Shown: one piece after another, positions 9,207-18,000 of the stretch
How the letters are laid out: every line of letters begins with the position of its first letter
Numbering within the stretch: position 1 is the stretch's first letter
Position numbers and translations under genes: made by a program
The notes under the pieces: model-generated
What the model saw: only the letters and a program-made list of their open reading frames with translations
Told to the model about the DNA's origin: nothing
The model's database searches: none
Source: JAKPUX01 sp964436305
GTDB lineage: Bacteria > Zhuqueibacterota > Zhuqueibacteria > Residuimicrobiales > Residuimicrobiaceae
NCBI GenBank assembly: GCA_964436305.1
Contig: CAYTCI010000010.1
Span: 9,253 to 73,252, forward strand
Reading direction: 5' to 3'
Length of the DNA: 64,000 bases

Positions 9207-10598
9207 TCAGAGGAGGATGCCGCCGAGGATGAGTGCAGCCACCGAGAAATAGATCACCAGTCCGGTCACATCCACCAGGGTGGCGACGAAGGGGGCGGAG
9301 GAGGCGGCCGGATCGGTGCCGAGCCGGCGCAGCAGAAAAGGGAGCATCGATCCCGACAGGGTACCCCACAGGACGACGCCGACCAGCGAAATGCCGACGG
9401 TCAGGGCGATGAGGAACCAGTGCGGGCCATAGAGGTGGAAAAAGTGCTGCCAGATGGTGACGCGGATGATGCCGATGGAGCCAAGGATCAGCCCCAGGGA
9501 GAGCCCGGCAACCAGCTCGCGGTGCATCACCCGCCACCAGTCGCGCAGCTTGACTTCGCCGATGGCCATGGCGCGGATCACGAGGGTGGCGGCCTGGGAG
9601 CCGCTGTTGCCGCCGCTGGAGATGATCAGCGGGATGAAGAGGGCCAGGACTACAGCCCGGGCGATCTCGGCCTCGAAATAGCCCATGGCCGAAGCGGTGA
9701 GCATCTCGCCGAGAAAGAGGGCGATCAGCCAGCGGGCGCGCTTCTGGATCATCGTCGGCAGGGCGATGCGCAGATAGGGCTCGTCGAGGGCCTCGCTGCC
9801 GCCGATCTTCTGGATGTCTTCGGTGGTCTCCTCCTGCAGGACGTCGAGGACATCATCGACGGTGACGATGCCGATCAGGATGCCGTTGCTGTCGATCACC
9901 GGCAAGGCGGTGCGGTCGTACTCCCGGAAGATCTCCACGGCGCTCTCGCGGTCGTCCATGGCGGGCAGGGCGACGAAGTGCCGGTCCATGATGTCGGCAA
10001 TCGATTTTTTGGGATCGGCGAGGAGGATGAGACGGATGTGGAGGTCGTCGATGAGTTTGCCCTTTTTATCGACGACGTAGATGACATTCAGGGTTTCGGC
10101 ATCGCGCCCGGTGCGACGGATGTGGCGGAAGACGCGGGCCAGGGGCCACTCTTCGCGTACAGCGATGTATTCGGTGGTCATCAGCCGGCCGATGCTGTCC
10201 GGAGGATAGCCCAGCAGGGTGGTCGCCACCTTGCGGTCCTCTTCGTCAAGCATGCCGAGCAGCTGCTGGGTGATCTCGCCGGGCAGTTCGCCGAGCAGGG
10301 CGGTGCGGTCGTCGGGTGAGAGGTCGCTCATCAGTTTGGCGAGGAAGGCCTGGTCGCGGGCGAGGGCTCCGAGCAGCTCTTTTTGTTTGGGGTAGATGAG
10401 CAGCTCGAAGACGCGGGCGGCGGTGTCGCGATCGAGCAGGCGAAAGACGACGATGTCTTCGGGAGCGGTGAGTCCGCCGATGAGCATCGCGATCTCCTGC
10501 GGCAGCCATTCGGAGAGCAGCCGGCGCAGGATCTGGAGTTCGCGATTGGCGATGAACTCCTGGATTTCGGGTTTGAGCAGGTTGGCGTACATGGACAT
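9207..10598 (-). CDS. mgtE: Magnesium transporter MgtE
   Basis: 463 residues with the full MgtE layout: an N-terminal superhelical domain (residues ~1-130, ending near GYPPDSIGRLM), two CBS domains (~135-255, GILIGIVTVDDVLDVLQEE), a plug helix and five membrane segments. The pore signature is present (IISSGGNSGSQAATLVIRAM). MgtE forms a dimeric inner-membrane Mg2+ channel gated by cytosolic Mg2+ through the N and CBS domains. The gene starts 30 bases after the end of mnmA on the same strand and ends tail to tail with aguA, 24 bases apart. A second ATG two codons in (10592) is equally possible. Confidence 0.95.
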   Translation of the reverse strand: MSMYANLLKPEIQEFIANRELQILRRLLSEWLPQEIAMLIGGLTAPEDIVVFRLLDRDTAARVFELLIYPKQKELLGALARDQAFLAKLMSDLSPDDRTALLGELPGEITQQLLGMLDEEDRKVATTLLGYPPDSIGRLMTTEYIAVREEWPLARVFRHIRRTGRDAETLNVIYVVDKKGKLIDDLHIRLILLADPKKSIADIMDRHFVALPAMDDRESAVEIFREYDRTALPVIDSNGILIGIVTVDDVLDVLQEETTEDIQKIGGSEALDEPYLRIALPTMIQKRARWLIALFLGEMLTASAMGYFEAEIARAVVLALFIPLIISSGGNSGSQAATLVIRAMAIGEVKLRDWWRVMHRELVAGLSLGLILGSIGIIRVTIWQHFFHLYGPHWFLIALTVGISLVGVVLWGTLSGSMLPFLLRRLGTDPAASSAPFVATLVDVTGLVIYFSVAALILGGILL

Positions 10599-10628
10599 CT
10601 TTTCTGCCTGGGCTGACAGGTCAAGGGA

Positions 10629-11756
10629 TCAAACGATCACGCCGCCGCCGAGACATTCCCGGCCGAGGTAGAGGACGGCGAACTGGCCTTTGGCGACCCC
10701 GCCGACCCGTTCTTGCGGCCGCAAGGTCAGGCTGGTTTCGTCCTCGAACCGGACGGCGGCATGGAAAAACTCCGGGCTATGCCGGATTTTGCAGGCGAAA
10801 ATCGGCCCCTCCGCCGCGTGATCGACCTCAGCGGCGCCTGCAAGGATGGCGCCCCGAAGGGGCGAAATCCAGTTGAAAGCCTGCACCTCGATCCGGTCGC
10901 GGTAGATCGTCTCGGGATCATAGCCGTGAGCCACATAGACGATATTCTCCGGGCCATCCTTGTCGATGACGAACCAGGGGCCGCCGGAGAGGCGCAGGCC
11001 GTTGCGCTGGCCGATGGTGTAGAACCAGTAGCCCTCGTGGTCGCCGAGGATCCGGCCGGTTAACTGCTCGATGATCCGGCCCGGCTTGCGCCCGACGTGA
11101 CGGCTGAGGAACTCGCGGTAGTTGATCTTGCCGAGAAAGCAGATCCCCTGGCTGTCCGGCCGATCCGCGTTGGGCAGATCGAACTCCCGGGCCAACTGGC
11201 GTACGCCAGCCTTGTCGAGGTCGCCGAGAGGGAAGAGACAGCGGGTGAGCTGCTCGCGCTGCATCTGGCTGAGAAAATAGGTCTGGTCCTTGACCGGATC
11301 GGGGGAGGTCAGCAGCCGCACCGATCCGGCATCGTCCAGGATGGTTTTGGCGTAATGGCCCGAGGCCATCCGGTCGTACTCGTGGCCGGCGCGTTCGTCA
11401 AAGGCGCCGAATTTGAACAGCTTGTTGCACATCATGTCCGGATTGGGGGTCCGGCCCGCCTGTACTTCCCTGAGGGTATAGTCGATGATCAGTTCCCAGT
11501 ACTCCTGCTGCATCGGCATCACCTCAAAGGGGACACCCAGCTGGGCGGCGATCTTTTCCACGTAAGCCACATCCTCGCGCCAGGGGCAGTTCCCGAAAAA
11601 GGTGTCCCCCTCCATCCAGACCTTCAGATAAAAGGCGGTAACCGAGTGGCCCTGACGTTTCAGCAGGCAGAGCGCCACAGCGCTGTCGACGCCGCCGGAG
11701 ACGAGCACGGCGATGCGCTGGCGGCTGATAGGGCTATGGGTGGTGAGATCGGTCAT
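10629..11756 (-). CDS. mnmA: tRNA-specific 2-thiouridylase MnmA
   Basis: 375 residues. MnmA adds sulphur to the wobble uridine (s2U34) of tRNAs for Lys, Glu and Gln using ATP and a sulphur-relay donor. The PP-loop SGGVDS is at residues 20-25, Cys110 lies in NPDMMCN and Cys206 in DSQGICFLG; these are the two redox cysteines of the reaction. The KVWMEGDTFFGNCPW block gives it the look of the organellar/Bacteroidota branch of the family. Upstream, 236 bases separate it from the divergent methyltransferase-GT2 gene. It is probably co-transcribed with mgtE. Confidence 0.95.
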   Translation of the reverse strand: MTDLTTHSPISRQRIAVLVSGGVDSAVALCLLKRQGHSVTAFYLKVWMEGDTFFGNCPWREDVAYVEKIAAQLGVPFEVMPMQQEYWELIIDYTLREVQAGRTPNPDMMCNKLFKFGAFDERAGHEYDRMASGHYAKTILDDAGSVRLLTSPDPVKDQTYFLSQMQREQLTRCLFPLGDLDKAGVRQLAREFDLPNADRPDSQGICFLGKINYREFLSRHVGRKPGRIIEQLTGRILGDHEGYWFYTIGQRNGLRLSGGPWFVIDKDGPENIVYVAHGYDPETIYRDRIEVQAFNWISPLRGAILAGAAEVDHAAEGPIFACKIRHSPEFFHAAVRFEDETSLTLRPQERVGGVAKGQFAVLYLGRECLGGGVIV

Positions 11757-11905
11757 GTACTTCCCGGTTTGGCCTCATGGGACAATTACCGAGAAGATAG
11801 GCAAAAAAGGGGAGAATTCCAACCGGCAAATGCAGGAGCGGTGGCCTGCTCTGAGAATGCCGCTGCTCCGGTTGCAGCGCCCGGCCGGCGCCGCTGTGAT
11901 TAAGC

Positions 11906-11934
11906 TTGATTTGCTCGCGGGGTTTGGTTATTTT
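11906..11934 (+). promoter_or_regulatory. Promoter candidate for the methyltransferase-GT2 gene
   Basis: TTGATT at 11906-11911, 17 bases ending in TTTGGT, TATTTT at 11929-11934. Implied leader of about 52 bases to the ATG at 11993. Confidence 0.55.
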
Positions 11935-11992
11935 ATACCAGGATTCCCGCGGCCTGTGCAGGAACCCTGCCCTCCCCAGATGAAGGAACAGA

Positions 11993-13396
11993 ATGAATAA
12001 AGCTGAACTGATCCGTTTTTATGATGACCATGCGGCACAACGAGACCAATGGAAACGAAAGAACCGCTATTATCATCGCGCTCTGGCCCGCTACTTTTCT
12101 TTCATCATTCCGGCCGGCAGCCGGGTGCTCGAGATCGGCTGTGGTACCGGTGAACTGCTCGCCGCGGTTCAGCCCGGTTATGGCGTTGGGGTGGATTTTT
12201 CACCGCGCATGATCGATGCAGCGCGGGAGCGCTTCCCCGGCCTCACCTTTCTGGTGGACGACGCGGAAGCCCTGGAGCTGGACGAAAAGTTCGATTATAT
12301 CATCCTCTCCGATCTGGTCGGCGTTTTGTGGGACATTCAGGCGGCCCTGAACCATCTGCATCGGGCCGTTCATCCGCGCAGCCGGATCGTCATCTCCTAT
12401 TACAGCTATCTGTGGGAGCCGGTTTTCCGTCTGGCCGAAAAGATCGGCCTCAAATTTCGCCAGCCCCTGCAGAACTGGCTTTCGCCGCTGGATATGGCCA
12501 GCCTGCTCAAGCTCGAAGAGTTCGAGATCGTCCGGGAAGAACGCAAACTGCTGCTGCCGCGCAACATTCCGGTCCTGGCCTTCCTCTTCAACCGCCTGAT
12601 CGCCAACCTGCCGCTCTTCAACCGCCTCTGCATGATCAACCTGCTGGTCGCCCGGCCGGTCACCCGGCCGCTAACGGAGACCAGCGTGACGATCGTCATC
12701 CCGGCGCGCAACGAGAGCGGCAACATCGAGAACGCCATCCGGCGGATACCGCCCTTTGGCACCCACCAGGAGATCCTCTTCATTGAGGGCCACTCGGCGG
12801 ATGACACCTATGCGACGATGGTGGCGGTGCAGCAAAATAATCCGGAGCGGGACATCAAGGTGATGCGGCAGAGCGGCCGGGGCAAGGGGAATGCGGTCCT
12901 GGAGGCCTTTGCAGCTGCCAGGGGCGAGATCCTGATGATCCTGGATGCCGACCTGACGACGCCGCCGGAGGATCTGCCCAAGTTCTATCATGCCCTGATC
13001 GGCAATCGCGGCGAGTTCATCAACGGCTGCCGTCTGGTCTATCCGATGGATAAAGAGGCGATGCGTTTCCTCAATCTGATCGCGAACAAACTCTTCAGTC
13101 TCTTTTTTTCCTATCTCCTCGGGCAGCCGCTCAGGGATACCCTGTGCGGAACCAAGGTCCTTTTTCGCGCCGACTATCAGCAACTCGATCGGGGGAGAAG
13201 CTACTTCGGCGACTTTGATCCTTTCGGCGATTTTGACCTGCTCTTCGGCGCCGCCAAACTGAACCTCAGGATCGTCGAGGTGATCGTGCGCTATCGTGAG
13301 CGCGAGTATGGCGCGACCCAGATCAGCCGTTTCCGGCACGGGTTGCTGTTGTTGCGGATGAGCCTGTTCGCTGCCCGGAAAATCAAATTCATCTAG
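11993..13396 (+). CDS. Fusion of SAM methyltransferase and family 2 glycosyltransferase
   Basis: 467 residues. Residues ~1-215 are a class I SAM methyltransferase: VLEIGCGTG at 45-53 binds SAM and GVDFSPRMI holds the ribose-binding acidic residue. From residue 232 (TIVIPARNE) there is a GT-A family 2 glycosyltransferase with DAD at 318-320 for metal and sugar nucleotide, similar to dolichol/polyprenol-phosphate hexose synthases. No membrane segments are obvious at the C-terminus. The fused activities suggest making and methylating a lipid-linked sugar or glycan. The next gene, a GT-C membrane enzyme, starts 42 bases downstream and would be the natural user of a polyprenyl-phosphate sugar. Acceptor and sugar are unknown. 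Confidence 0.85.
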   Translation: MNKAELIRFYDDHAAQRDQWKRKNRYYHRALARYFSFIIPAGSRVLEIGCGTGELLAAVQPGYGVGVDFSPRMIDAARERFPGLTFLVDDAEALELDEKFDYIILSDLVGVLWDIQAALNHLHRAVHPRSRIVISYYSYLWEPVFRLAEKIGLKFRQPLQNWLSPLDMASLLKLEEFEIVREERKLLLPRNIPVLAFLFNRLIANLPLFNRLCMINLLVARPVTRPLTETSVTIVIPARNESGNIENAIRRIPPFGTHQEILFIEGHSADDTYATMVAVQQNNPERDIKVMRQSGRGKGNAVLEAFAAARGEILMILDADLTTPPEDLPKFYHALIGNRGEFINGCRLVYPMDKEAMRFLNLIANKLFSLFFSYLLGQPLRDTLCGTKVLFRADYQQLDRGRSYFGDFDPFGDFDLLFGAAKLNLRIVEVIVRYREREYGATQISRFRHGLLLLRMSLFAARKIKFI

Positions 13397-13438
13397 TGTG
13401 GGCGAGCACGGATCACCCGGAAGTCTGGAGGAATTTCA

Positions 13439-15004
13439 ATGAACCATTACAGAACCCGGCGTTTGCCGCTGTGGTGTGCCATGGGGCTCTACCTCCTTGT
13501 CGGGTGGCTGCTCTTGCCGGAGTACCGTTTTCAGATCAATCCGGATGGCATCAGTTATATCAACAACGCCCGGCTGATCCTGCAGGGGCACTTTTTGCTC
13601 TCGGTCGGCAATCACTGGAATCCCCTGATCTCCTGGCTGCTGGCGCCCCTGATCGCCCTTGGCATCGATGCCCAGCTCGCCTTCAAGGTAATGAATCTGC
13701 TCGTCGGCCTCAGCGGTTTTGTATTGCTGGAGGTCTGGCTCGACCGGTTCCGGATTGATGGCTGGTTGCGCTGGCTGGGGCAGTTCGCGCTCATCCCGCT
13801 GCTTTTCTGGATGGCCATTTCGGTGCTGAGTCCCGATTTGCTGGTCGCCCTTTGTCTGCTCTTCTATATGACCGTGCTCTACAGCGCCACCTATTTTGAT
13901 CGCCGGCGCCATGCGGTAGGGCTGGGCTTTGCGGCTGGTTTGGCCTACCTGGCCAAGTACTATGCCCTGCCCTTCATCGCGGTGCACCTGACGACGGTCT
14001 ACCTGCTGGAGGGATGGCAGCGGCGTTTCGCTGGTGCACGCCGGCTGCTGGCGCATTATGCGCTGGTGGGACTGGTCTTTGCCGCCATCGTCATGAGCTG
14101 GATGACGGTGCAGTCGGAAAAATATCGCCACTTCGATATGGGGCATCATTTAAGCGGTTGGCTTTTCGCCTTCATCGATCCGCATCACCAGGAGCTGCCG
14201 CTCGACCGTGCCGGACTGGTGGAGCTGCCGCATGCCGGAGCGACCAGTGTCTGGGATGATCCCCATTTTGTGCCGATTCAGCCCTGGAAGCCTTGGCAAT
14301 CGCTGGCGGATCTGGGTGCTTATCTCCAGATCGTGCGGGGATTTTTCTCCTATCTCCTCCAGCTGCTCAACCAGTTTTCACCCTTCGCCCTGGGCGTTGT
14401 GCTGATCCTGCTCTATTTTGGTTTGAGCAAAGCCGATGCGGCCCTGCCCTGGCCGGAAGCCTGGCGCTGGCTCTCTCCCTTTCTGATCTACCTGGCGGGA
14501 TACCTGTTCGTCTGGGTGGAGGAGCGCTATCTCTGGTTCGTCAATCTGCTCCTGCTGCTGATGGCGCTCCGGTTGGCGGGCCTCTTGCTGCGGCAAAAGA
14601 GCACGCTGGCCGCCCGCGTGATCAGCGGCCTGCTCATTCTCTCGTTCTGTTATTTTCCGGCGGAGAAACTGCTGAGTTATCGTCAGCGTGACCGGGTCCA
14701 ATGGGAACGGGCGGCCAGCCTGGCGGACGCGGCGATCCCGGCGGACGCTCGCGTTGCCTCGAACAGGAACTGGAACGAAAGCCTGACCCTCTGCTATTAC
14801 CGGCAATGGAAGTATCTCGGCGATTGCGTGCCGTATCGTGAGGAGGCGGCCGTTCGCCAGGCCCTGAGCGCGTTCAGGGTCGATTTTTTTCTCTTCTGGG
14901 GGCACAAGCCGGCTGGCGCCTTCGGCTTTCTCGAGCAGTATCCCGATCGAACGCTGGGCAAGATCTCCGGCATCCATCTTTATGATGTACGGATGCTGAA
15001 ATAG
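13439..15004 (+). CDS. GT-C membrane glycosyltransferase (PMT/ArnT-like, GT39/GT83-type)
   Basis: 521 residues with about 10-11 hydrophobic segments. The first extracytoplasmic loop carries an acidic residue in INPDGISYIN followed by the ARLILQGHF and NHWNPLISWL blocks, the arrangement seen in polyprenyl-phosphate-dependent GT-C enzymes. Such enzymes move a sugar from a polyprenyl-phosphate donor to protein, lipid A or cell-surface glycan at the outer face of the inner membrane. The C-terminal ~110 residues are a soluble domain (AASLADAAIPADARVAS). It follows the methyltransferase-GT2 gene closely and ends at a strong terminator. Family is clear, substrate is not. Confidence 0.75.
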   Translation: MNHYRTRRLPLWCAMGLYLLVGWLLLPEYRFQINPDGISYINNARLILQGHFLLSVGNHWNPLISWLLAPLIALGIDAQLAFKVMNLLVGLSGFVLLEVWLDRFRIDGWLRWLGQFALIPLLFWMAISVLSPDLLVALCLLFYMTVLYSATYFDRRRHAVGLGFAAGLAYLAKYYALPFIAVHLTTVYLLEGWQRRFAGARRLLAHYALVGLVFAAIVMSWMTVQSEKYRHFDMGHHLSGWLFAFIDPHHQELPLDRAGLVELPHAGATSVWDDPHFVPIQPWKPWQSLADLGAYLQIVRGFFSYLLQLLNQFSPFALGVVLILLYFGLSKADAALPWPEAWRWLSPFLIYLAGYLFVWVEERYLWFVNLLLLLMALRLAGLLLRQKSTLAARVISGLLILSFCYFPAEKLLSYRQRDRVQWERAASLADAAIPADARVASNRNWNESLTLCYYRQWKYLGDCVPYREEAAVRQALSAFRVDFFLFWGHKPAGAFGFLEQYPDRTLGKISGIHLYDVRMLK

Positions 15005-15031
15005 GTTTCGCTGCACGGTGTTTTCGGAGAA

Positions 15032-15072
15032 ACGGGGCAGAGGATAGCAAAATCCTCTGCCCCGTCGTTTTT
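15032..15072 (+). terminator. Rho-independent terminator after the GT-C gene
   Basis: A perfect 14-base-pair stem (15032-15045 with 15052-15065), 6-base loop, then CGTTTTT. It sits between two convergent genes, with the T-run on the + strand side. Confidence 0.9.
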
Positions 15073-15082
15073 AGAGCCTGTC

Positions 15083-18000
15083 TTACCGGAGCAAGGCGAT
15101 GCGGACCGTTTGCGAGAAGGGACCGGCGACGATCCGGCACAAGTAGACACCGGTGGCCAGCTCCCTTCCCTCCAGAGATACCTGGTGAACCCCTGCGGCC
15201 ATCCTCTGATGCAGGAGGGTGGTGATCTTTTGCCCGCCGATGTTGTAGAGTTCAAGCAGCACCACCTCTTCCTGTGGCAGAGCGAATTGAATGGTGGTCG
15301 TGCTGTTGAAGGGATTGGGATAGTTCTGGCTCAGGCTGAAATTCCGGGGGAGAGGCATGGCGGGCGCCGCACCGACGGCGCTGGGCATTGTCACCGCGGA
15401 TTGATAGGTTGTGTCGATCTTGCCATCGCCGTTCTGATCCACCTTCATGCTGATTTGCTTGAGAAATGGCCTGATTTCGCAGTACGCCCTGGTCGCTGGC
15501 GTGAACCGAACGCTATCAAACGCGAGCATGGCCCGGGCCGCGCCATTGATGATTTCGTAGGTATGGAAATCAAAGAGCCCTATGGTATCCTGCGCAGTGA
15601 TCTCAAAGCGATAGGAACCGCCATACGGCAAGAGGAAGATCTTTTTCGCTTGTGGATCGGCCAAATTGACCGGCACGTAATGGCTTCCGGGGATCTCCTC
15701 CTCATAAAGATTCCCCGAAACCGGACCGGTATGGCGGTTTTCGTTATCATACACGTGGACAACCACTGGGCAGGCGACAATCGTTTGCCAGGTATCGTCA
15801 CAGGCATAATTATAGTGGCCGGGTACACCATACCCCGAAGGATCGCTGGAATCCTGCAGGATCATATCGAGGATTCTCATGACCTTATCGTCTGAGGCCA
15901 TCCCCGAGTGTTCGCTGTCCTCACAATAGAAGGTTTGAATCGGCTGGAAGGTAGTGCCGATAAGGGACTCCGCGCTTTTGAGCGGCACGGTTCCATCACC
16001 ATCCATGTTATAGAGCGGATCGCAGTCCAGGAAAAGCCCCATAAGGGACTGCAGCTCGATGTGCCCGATGGTCGGTGTGCCATAGCCGACTATATTGAAT
16101 ACCTTGATTTTGCCAAAAGGCACGGTTTTTAGGTCATTTTGAATGGCGGTGCTCAAGTCCAGCAAACCATCATTGTAGAGGGGATTGCCCAGGTATTTCA
16201 ACTCCTTGAAGTAGTGGATGGCATCCGCATAGGCGAGGGGCTGCCCTATAGTCGGTTGCAGCGGAACGGCGCTCTCCCTGATCAGGGAGTAGTTGTAAAT
16301 GCCCGCATTGGCGCCGCCATTGCTGATCGAAGGATCGAAAAATTGCACGCTCGGGAAGAGTTGATAAACTGAAGGCATGTTCCGGGTGATTCTTTTGATC
16401 GTGGTGTTGTTCAGAATCAGTTCCTTTCCCCACCCTAGCCCCATTTCGCCGGTCAACATGGTGTAATAGATTTTCGGTGCGCCGAGATGCGGCGTGCCGA
16501 TAAAGATGACCTTGTTGATCCGGTCCGGATTGAAATCCTTGATGCAGCTTTTCGCAACCAGGCCTCCCATGCTGTGGGCAACCAGGATGACCTGGCTGCT
16601 CCTGGTCCACTGCAGGATCTGATCGATGGCTGCGGAGAGCTGTTCCCCATTCCATGCGATGCTTCTGCGCCAATCATAGGAGTAGCAAAAGAGGTTGGTG
16701 GTACTCGCTGGGGTGAGATTGGCTGTTGTATCCATCACATAGCTCTGCTGTTTGAAATGCTGGAAAAAGCCGTTGTAGGTGCTCAGGGGCAGCCTTTGCA
16801 GGCACTTTTCCAGACTATTCTGGTTGTCTCCACGCAGGGGGGCCGCCTTGATTTGGTCGGAAGGATCAAATGGCAGTTCGCCGGTTTCATTCAACTGCAA
16901 GGGCAGCAAAAAGTCCTGATCCGGGATTTTTCTGATCAAAAGTTGCGGGAGTTCAAAGAGGATCTGGTTTGTGTTGATCCAGATTTGTTCACCGAAGGGC
17001 ACCGGAAAGAGATCAGACAAGAGGCCGTCGCCATTCCGGTCATTATACAAGGGCGAACCCATGATGCCGGGGATGAAGACGATCGGGATCTTCACCTTCC
17101 TGATTTTCACCGGCAAGGAGGCATTCTGGCCGGCATACTGGGTGCTGAGAGTAAAATTCTTGTCCATATCCACTGCGGTGGTGACGAGATGCCCGTTTCC
17201 CGACAACTCCGCAAAGTTGGAATTCTCAGTCCATGTCGCCAGGGCCGTGACATCTTTTGTGCTTCCATCGCTGAAGGTGGCATAGCAGAAATAGTCGGCG
17301 CTGGAATTGGCTCTGACCTCTGCCGGCCCCGTGATGGCGATCCCTATCAGGGTGGGAGCCGTTCCGGTGGTAAATTTGTGCCACTCGCTCCAGTCTGTCG
17401 AACGGTCCTTGCCAGAGGCGCGCAGGCGCCAGTAGTAGGTTTTGTTGAGTTCAAGTGTGTTGACACGATAGGTCGTATCGGTCAGGCCAAAATCGTAGGC
17501 GATCACTTTGGAGGAGCTCTTGGCGGTGCTCAGGTTGAAATCATACCACAGGGCACCGGTAATTTTCCGCCATTTGAAAAGGGTGGGATTAACCGCAACA
17601 TAGCGCTCCGAATCCGCTGGCGCGACAATCTGAATCGGAGTGAAGGGATCAAAGTCGAAGCTGAAGAGTACCAGAAAATTGGTACGGGCGCCGGCAGCGC
17701 CGGTGGCCAGGTTGCCTCCCAGGGTATGCGTACCGGGCAGAAGGGACTTTTTCCACAGGCCCATGGAGGTGATCGAACCATCCAGCTCATTGATGTCGAT
17801 CATTTTGCTCAAACGGATGAAATCGCTGGCAAGCCAGTCCGGAGGCGTTCCGGCCCGCAGATCATAGGCGATATAAATGGCCGCGGGTTCCGTCAGCTCA
17901 AAGGTAATATAATTCGATGACGAGCGGTTTTTGTCCCAATTGGCCGTCTTGATATAGAGATTATAACGCAGGGCAGCCGGAACAGCGCCCAGCATATAAT

